Shown piece after piece: positions 5,481-8,168 of a stretch of 8,168 bases of DNA. Position 1 is the stretch's first letter; each line of letters opens with the position of its first letter. The notes under the pieces were generated by a model. That model saw only the letters and a program-made list of their open reading frames with translations, was not told the DNA's origin and did no database searches. The stretch is from an uncultured Chitinophagaceae bacterium (GTDB taxonomy: Bacteria > Bacteroidota > Bacteroidia > Chitinophagales > Chitinophagaceae). Location of the stretch: the NCBI GenBank assembly GCA_946885665.1, contig CAMPGT010000178.1, forward strand, positions 1-8,168, given 5' to 3'. The position numbers and the translations under genes are program-made.

Positions 5481-6479
5481 ATGAAATATTTATTGTTACT
5501 CCTTTTTTCCGGCTCCGTATTAACCGGTTCCCTTACAGCACAAATAAATTATGAAACTGTTCTGACGCTGCAACCAGGAGAGCGGGTGGAAAAGTATTTA
5601 TCCTGTTGGTGGCCGTCGGGCAAAAACGAAATAGCGTCGCTCGTGATCCGTCAGGCGGATAGGAAGTTAACGGCCTTCGAAAATGGGAGAACAAGAAAAA
5701 ACCTTTCGCAAAACGACCTGCTCGCCAACGCGGATTGCGCCAGGCGAAACCCTTACGCCATACCGCGCGAATCGCATGTAAAGTTTTCAAGTCTGCAGTC
5801 CAACGGCCAATGGCGGATCCGCTCGGCCGCGAAAGATTACGGCACATATGGGCGGATAATGTTTATGCGCGAGAATGACCGGCATTTTATTGCGGTTGTC
5901 GCATCAGGCACGGAGGGCGCGGAGCAATATTATTACCTGGACGATTCGGGCAAGAAGGAGCTGCTCGGCGGGCGGCCACGGGAGCTATTCACCAACAGTG
6001 AGCTTACCCGCGGCGGTGTTATGCTATCCGACAAAGGCGATGCCTCTGCATCGGCTATTAATAAGCTGCCGCGTGCGCAGCAGGTGGCGTTGCTGGAACA
6101 GATGAGTAAGTCTACTGTAAAGAAGCAGGTTTGGCTGAGCGACGGGAAAACTTTGCCGGTAGATAAAAAGAGCAGGTTGTTTTTCGACGCCTCGGGCCGG
6201 CATTTTATAGAGGCGTCGCCGTTGGGTGTGTTTTATGTTGACGGCGTACCGAACAAAAGGAATGTGTCTGGCGGTGGAACGGTTGTTTTCGTTAGTGAGT
6301 CGGGCGACAACTGGGCGTATTTTTATGAAATTTACCTTGCTTTCAAAGACGGGACGAGCATAACCGGGGCGATCAGTCCTTACCTGGTAAAGGAAGATGG
6401 TAGCGAGGTGGTTGTTTGGTATGAGGTGAAGGAGGAAAACGGCGTAACCGTGGTGAGGCGCGGTAGCAAGCGGCTGTAG
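5481..6479 (+). CDS. exported protein of unknown function
   Basis: I chose the ATG at 5481, which gives 332 residues with a typical signal peptide (MKYLLLLLFSGSVLTGSLTA, cleavage near 20/21). The in-frame TTG at 5433 would add 16 residues that bury the signal. The mature protein is rich in short beta-strand and turn patterns: GRIMFMRENDRHFIAVVASG, QYYYLDDSGKKELLGGRP, SRLFFDASGRHFIEASPLGVFYVDG and GGTVVFVSESGDNWAYFYE. The recurring D-x-G-R/K turn and RHFI element suggest a repeat fold such as an irregular beta-propeller, although the blade count is unclear. No catalytic motif, lipobox or C-terminal sorting domain is visible. It follows the peptidase-like gene after 60 bases, so a shared periplasmic or surface role is possible but unproven. 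I do not recognise the family. Confidence 0.78.
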   Translation: MKYLLLLLFSGSVLTGSLTAQINYETVLTLQPGERVEKYLSCWWPSGKNEIASLVIRQADRKLTAFENGRTRKNLSQNDLLANADCARRNPYAIPRESHVKFSSLQSNGQWRIRSAAKDYGTYGRIMFMRENDRHFIAVVASGTEGAEQYYYLDDSGKKELLGGRPRELFTNSELTRGGVMLSDKGDASASAINKLPRAQQVALLEQMSKSTVKKQVWLSDGKTLPVDKKSRLFFDASGRHFIEASPLGVFYVDGVPNKRNVSGGGTVVFVSESGDNWAYFYEIYLAFKDGTSITGAISPYLVKEDGSEVVVWYEVKEENGVTVVRRGSKRL

Positions 6480-6580
6480 CGGCTGACGGGGAATGGCGTT
6501 TGGCAGGGGTGAGCGTTTGGGTCAATTTCAATTTTTCCAGTGTGTATCTTCTTCCTATATTTGCAGCCCTGAAACAGGAT
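6480..6580. other. intergenic region upstream of tRNA-Leu
   Basis: This 101-base gap holds the tRNA promoter near its right end. I see no hairpin with a T-run that would terminate the upstream coding gene. Confidence 0.4.
6556..6563 (+). promoter_or_regulatory. Bacteroidota -7 promoter box (TATATTTG) for tRNA-Leu
   Basis: TATATTTG is a perfect TAnnTTTG match. It ends 17 bases before the mature tRNA 5' end, so a start near 6569 would leave a leader of roughly 10 bases for RNase P. The expected -33 position, near 6532-6535, is a T-run rather than TTTG. Confidence 0.7.
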
Positions 6581-6664
6581 GCCCAGGTGGCGAAATTGGT
6601 AGACGCACTGTGTTCAGGTCGCAGCGTTCGCAAGGATGTGCTGGTTCGAATCCAGTCCTGGGCA
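6581..6664 (+). tRNA. tRNA-Leu (anticodon CAG)
   Basis: The 84-base cloverleaf is complete. Acceptor arms GCCCAGG (6581-6587) and CCTGGGC (6657-6663) pair fully, with discriminator A6664 as expected for leucine. The D-arm contains AAATTGGTAGA. The anticodon stem CTGTG/CGCAG (with one U-G pair) encloses the loop TTCAGGT, placing anticodon CAG at 6615-6617, which reads CUG. A long class II variable arm (about 6625-6639, with a GTTC/GGAT stem) is typical of tRNA-Leu. The T-loop TTCGAAT sits on a CTGG/CCAG stem. CCA is not encoded (CAA follows), so it must be added by the nucleotidyltransferase. A strong terminator begins 2 bases downstream, so this is a single-gene unit. Confidence 0.97.
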
Positions 6665-6666
6665 CA

Positions 6667-6703
6667 AGCCGTTTTGACGAAGTCAGAATGGCTTTTTTGT
6701 TTT
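6667..6703 (+). terminator. intrinsic terminator of tRNA-Leu
   Basis: A 12-bp stem pairs 6667-6678 with 6682-6693 around a GAA loop. It is continuous, with two G-T wobble pairs, and is followed by a T6-G-T4 tract (6693-6703). The position directly after the tRNA and the strong U-tract make this a convincing Rho-independent terminator. Confidence 0.9.
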
Positions 6704-6919
6704 AGCGAGGCAAGCTTGCTTGCCAAAGCACCTATCCATTTCAGCAATATATTTTTTATTCCGCTAAGCATGTGTATGTTTCTTAATGCGGAAGAAGCAC
6801 AAACTGGTTATAACTTTTACAAAGTTGATAAGGCTTTGAAAATTACGGCAGCCTACATTATTGGTTAAAAATCATTCCACCGGGATATCATTTCACAAGG
6901 ATATCAGATGCGGTAAATT
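6704..6919. other. AT-rich intergenic region between tRNA-Leu and the toxin-antitoxin pair
   Basis: I see no convincing gene in these 216 bases. There is a short inverted repeat, GGCAAGC/GCTTGCC (6709-6724, two-base spacer), directly after the tRNA terminator, and two GGATATCA copies (6883-6890 and 6899-6906), 16 bases apart, just beyond the antitoxin stop codon. The two GATATC cores can also pair as a six-bp hairpin, but no U-tract follows directly on the - strand. Confidence 0.4.
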
Positions 6920-7471
6920 TTAGAAAGCCAATGCTATCCTGTTCAATTTCGGCTTGTTAAGCCGCCGAAGGGCCGATCGGACGTGTTGCCTTTTTTCCAG
7001 GTTTAGAAATATCGGCACAAGTTCGTGAAGATCTATTTTTAACAATATACTGATTACTATAAGATCGGAAAGCGTAAACGGCCTGATCCCGTTCATCAAC
7101 TCCGACATGTGGGTTTTGCTTTTGTGCCCAAGTATTTGTGTCAGGTCTTCCTGCGTAAGGTCCAACGATTTTAATTTTTTGCGGATGGTAGCTTTTCTTT
7201 TTTCCATAAATTTCCGCTCTGCCTCTGCTGCCTGCTCTGCACTTTCGCTTTGCTGTATTTGTTTTCTGGTCACGGCTTTATGATCGCTCCAATGATGTGC
7301 CTCGTACGCTTCGATCAGGTCGCGCAGCTTGCTGCGTAGTTTCTTAAAATGTGCACTGTCTTTGGCCAGGAGCCGTAATTTTCTATCCGCTGCCATGGCC
7401 CGTTCATAGTCCAGTTCGCTACGGATGGTGCCAGCTATAATGAATTGCTCTATGTCAAAATGCGTTTTCAT
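6920..7471 (-). CDS. higA: HigA-like antitoxin / XRE-family transcriptional regulator
   Basis: This is the second gene of a toxin-antitoxin pair (183 residues). Residues about 94-153 form a helix-turn-helix domain of the XRE/Cro type: IRKKLKSLDLTQEDLTQILGHKSKTHMSELMNGIRPFTLSDLIVISILLKIDLHELV. The recognition helix lies around 117-127. The N-terminal 90 residues are strongly charged and helical (EAYEAHHWSDHKAVTRKQIQQSESAEQAAEAERKFMEKRK) and probably dimerise or wrap the toxin; this extension makes it longer than a minimal HigA of about 100 residues. Its ATG shares one base with the toxin stop codon (TAATG), a hallmark of translational coupling. The protein should neutralise the toxin and, with it, repress the upstream promoter at the palindrome found there. 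The family is clear; the pairing with a HigB-type toxin is inferred from gene order and the toxin motif. Confidence 0.85.
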   Translation of the reverse strand: MKTHFDIEQFIIAGTIRSELDYERAMAADRKLRLLAKDSAHFKKLRSKLRDLIEAYEAHHWSDHKAVTRKQIQQSESAEQAAEAERKFMEKRKATIRKKLKSLDLTQEDLTQILGHKSKTHMSELMNGIRPFTLSDLIVISILLKIDLHELVPIFLNLEKRQHVRSALRRLNKPKLNRIALAF

Positions 7472-7812
7472 TATTCGATGTATCCATTATATCTTAACCA
7501 CTTTTCAATAGTGGACTTATTGTTTTTAAATGTTCGTTCATATTCGTCGTGCGATCCTGCCCAGATAATGACGGCCTCTCCATCCTCGTCCAGATCGATT
7601 AGGATAAATGTGCGATGGATATGAATATCAAAAAAATAAAAGCCGTCATTATGCACCTTATCCGCATCATCCCTTACCGTTTCTAAAAGAGCTAAAGTTG
7701 GATTAAATTGTTCCAGATCCTTGATTAACTGATCTATGGCGGAACATAATCTTCTGTTGCTCTTGTTTTTGGCCTGTAGTTTCGTCAATATCTTCTTACC
7801 TAATACTCTCAT
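7471..7812 (-). CDS. higB: HigB-like toxin (RelE/ParE superfamily, putative mRNA interferase)
   Basis: This is the first gene of the pair (113 residues). The N-terminal half is helical and basic (KKILTKLQAKNKSNRRLCSAIDQLIKDLEQFNP), as in RelE-fold proteins. The C-terminal half reads as successive strands: FYFFDIHIHRTFILIDLDEDGEAVIIWAGSHDEYERTF (58-95). The GSHDEYE segment (86-92) corresponds to the G-T/S-H-x-E-Y signature near the end of HigB toxins, where the His and Tyr contribute to the active site. HigB toxins cut mRNA on the ribosome and stop growth when the antitoxin is lost. The toxin-first order is the HigBA arrangement. The start at 7812 follows the promoter box by one base, so translation may be leaderless. 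Overall similarity to the best-known HigB proteins is modest, so the subfamily is less certain than the superfamily. Confidence 0.72.
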   Translation of the reverse strand: MRVLGKKILTKLQAKNKSNRRLCSAIDQLIKDLEQFNPTLALLETVRDDADKVHNDGFYFFDIHIHRTFILIDLDEDGEAVIIWAGSHDEYERTFKNNKSTIEKWLRYNGYIE

Positions 7813-7813
7813 A

Positions 7814-7821
7814 CAAATGTA
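7814..7821 (-). promoter_or_regulatory. -7 promoter box (TACATTTG) of the toxin-antitoxin operon
   Basis: On the - strand TACATTTG is a perfect TAnnTTTG match. A TTCG at 7845-7842 sits 20 bases upstream, at the -33 position, as a weak match to TTTG. The box ends one base before the toxin ATG, so the transcript would begin at or just inside the start codon. Confidence 0.6.
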
Positions 7822-7828
7822 CGGAATG

Positions 7829-7845
7829 TTCGGATATTATCCGAA
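7829..7845. promoter_or_regulatory. perfect 17-base palindrome, probable HigA/HigBA operator
   Basis: TTCGGATATTATCCGAA has two exact 8-base arms around one central T (7837). It lies between the -33 and -7 positions of the toxin-antitoxin promoter, with its outer arm on the -33 box, so a bound dimer would block RNA polymerase. XRE-type antitoxins usually bind such dyads to repress their own operon. The symmetry is seen directly; the binding protein is inferred. Confidence 0.7.
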
Positions 7846-7915
7846 TATTTCACTTTGTCTGCATTATTGCTTTTTCAAGAATTTTTCGAAACTAATAGAG
7901 GAGTAATGATAAGCA

Positions 7916-8047
7916 ATGGTGTTTTCACTGCGGATAAGTAAGAAAAACATGGTGTATGTGCCGGAGATCGACAAACTATTCATCAAACAGCGGTCATCAG
8001 ATAAAGAACTAGCGGCTTTTAAGCGATTCGACGCCCCTGTCGCCTGA
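7916..8047 (+). CDS. possible 43-residue ORF, doubtful
   Basis: An ATG-initiated frame encodes MVFSLRISKKNMVYVPEIDK and continues to a TGA at 8047, directly before a hairpin. An AGAGGAG stretch at 7897-7903 is a fair ribosome-binding sequence, but it lies 12 bases from this ATG and nearer to an ATG at 7906 that gives only 11 residues. The composition is plausible for a protein, but I recognise no family. It may be chance, a gene remnant or a small protein. Confidence 0.2.
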   Translation: MVFSLRISKKNMVYVPEIDKLFIKQRSSDKELAAFKRFDAPVA

Positions 8048-8051
8048 AAAT

Positions 8052-8076
8052 AAAAGCCTGTGTGAAGCCGGCTTTT
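8052..8076 (-). terminator. intrinsic terminator, mainly for the - strand gene at the window edge
   Basis: AAAAGCC (8052-8058) pairs with GGCTTTT (8070-8076) around an 11-base loop. On the - strand the stem is followed by a T-rich run (GGCTTTTATTTTC), 29 bases after the stop codon at 8105. On the + strand the tail is only TTTT then CC, so termination there would be weaker. An alternative 10-base palindrome (AAGCCGGCTT) lies within the same region. Confidence 0.65.
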
Positions 8077-8104
8077 CCGATGTTCTGCTATGAACGTGTA
8101 CTAC

Positions 8105-8168
8105 TTATTTTAGCTCGGCAACTTCCTGCTTCAATTGTTCGATTGGCCTATTCTGTTCAATCAGGTAC
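8105..8168 (-). CDS. C-terminal end of a protein with a coiled-coil tail (5' part outside window)
   Basis: Reading in from the right edge on the - strand, 20 codons are open before a TAA at 8107-8105: YLIEQNRPIEQLKQEVAELK. The leucine and isoleucine spacing (I-E-Q-L-K-Q-E-V-A-E-L-K) is a coiled-coil heptad ending. Similar tails are common at the C-terminus of Bacteroidota surface proteins with tail-fibre or intramolecular chaperone (peptidase S74-like) domains, but the visible part is too short to assign one. The terminator 29 bases downstream supports a real gene end. Confidence 0.55.
   Translation of the reverse strand, partial: YLIEQNRPIEQLKQEVAELK

Noticed and set aside
6709..6724. Inverted repeat GGCAAGC/GCTTGCC after the tRNA terminator
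   Set aside because: Seven-base arms with a two-base spacer cannot form a normal hairpin loop without opening pairs, and no T-run follows.
6373..6771. Open frame of 132 codons on the - strand
   Set aside because: It covers the end of the exported protein gene and the whole tRNA on the opposite strand. It has no recognisable domain or promoter.
6500..6868. Open frame of 122 codons on the + strand across the tRNA region
   Set aside because: It runs straight through the tRNA-Leu gene and its terminator, so it is a chance frame.
6770..6868. Short frame starting MCMFLNAEEAQTGYNFYKV
   Set aside because: It has 32 residues, no promoter box or ribosome-binding sequence close by, and no recognised family.
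6883..6906. Two copies of GGATATCA, 16 bases apart
   Set aside because: Short and near-palindromic. They could be a chance repeat or a weak hairpin, with no U-tract to make a terminator.

Overview
The window looks like chromosomal DNA from a member of the Bacteroidota, most likely the Chitinophagaceae or a close relative. This rests on three observations: protein families typical of that phylum (a small protein commonly mislabelled as a PRPP synthetase, a cbb3-type oxidase whose heme-c subunit is fused to a second cytochrome c domain, Usp proteins with a GTHSRRG loop), several TAnnTTTG promoter -7 boxes, and the general lack of strong Shine-Dalgarno sequences. The genus cannot be read from the window.

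Left part (1-2305, + strand): the end of a cbb3-type cytochrome oxidase operon. It holds the C-terminal part of CcoN (heme-copper subunit I), a diheme CcoO-type protein with an extra C-terminal cytochrome c domain, a 90-residue membrane protein with a CxxC pair, and a 134-residue protein with a C-terminal membrane anchor that overlaps the previous gene by 11 bases. These four are tightly packed and are probably one transcript devoted to low-oxygen respiration. No separate ccoP or ccoQ is visible; the fused cytochrome domain may stand in for CcoP.

Middle part (2342-4385): a small conserved protein on + meets a universal stress protein on - with only 4 bases between the stop codons. Upstream of the Usp gene on - lie a small secreted, very basic helical protein and a TMEM175-family potassium channel homologue, which probably share a transcript. 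A 148-base divergent intergenic region follows.

Right-middle part (4386-6703, + strand): an exported gluzincin metalloprotease-like protein (HEFVH ... WEG) with a DUF3471-like N-terminal domain, an exported protein of unknown function, and then a tRNA-Leu(CAG) gene with a TATATTTG promoter box and a strong intrinsic terminator.

Right end (6704-8168): about 215 bases without a recognisable gene, then a toxin-first type II toxin-antitoxin pair of the HigBA kind on -. Its promoter region carries a perfect 17-base palindrome that is the likely autoregulatory operator. The edge of the window holds the last 20 codons of a - strand gene ending in a coiled coil, with its terminator. The TA pair beside a tRNA gene, in more AT-rich DNA, hints at an accessory segment, but no integrase or attachment-site duplication is visible. 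I see no CRISPR array, transposase or phage structural gene. The best candidates for undescribed biology are the two small membrane proteins of the oxidase operon and the unusual composition of that oxidase.
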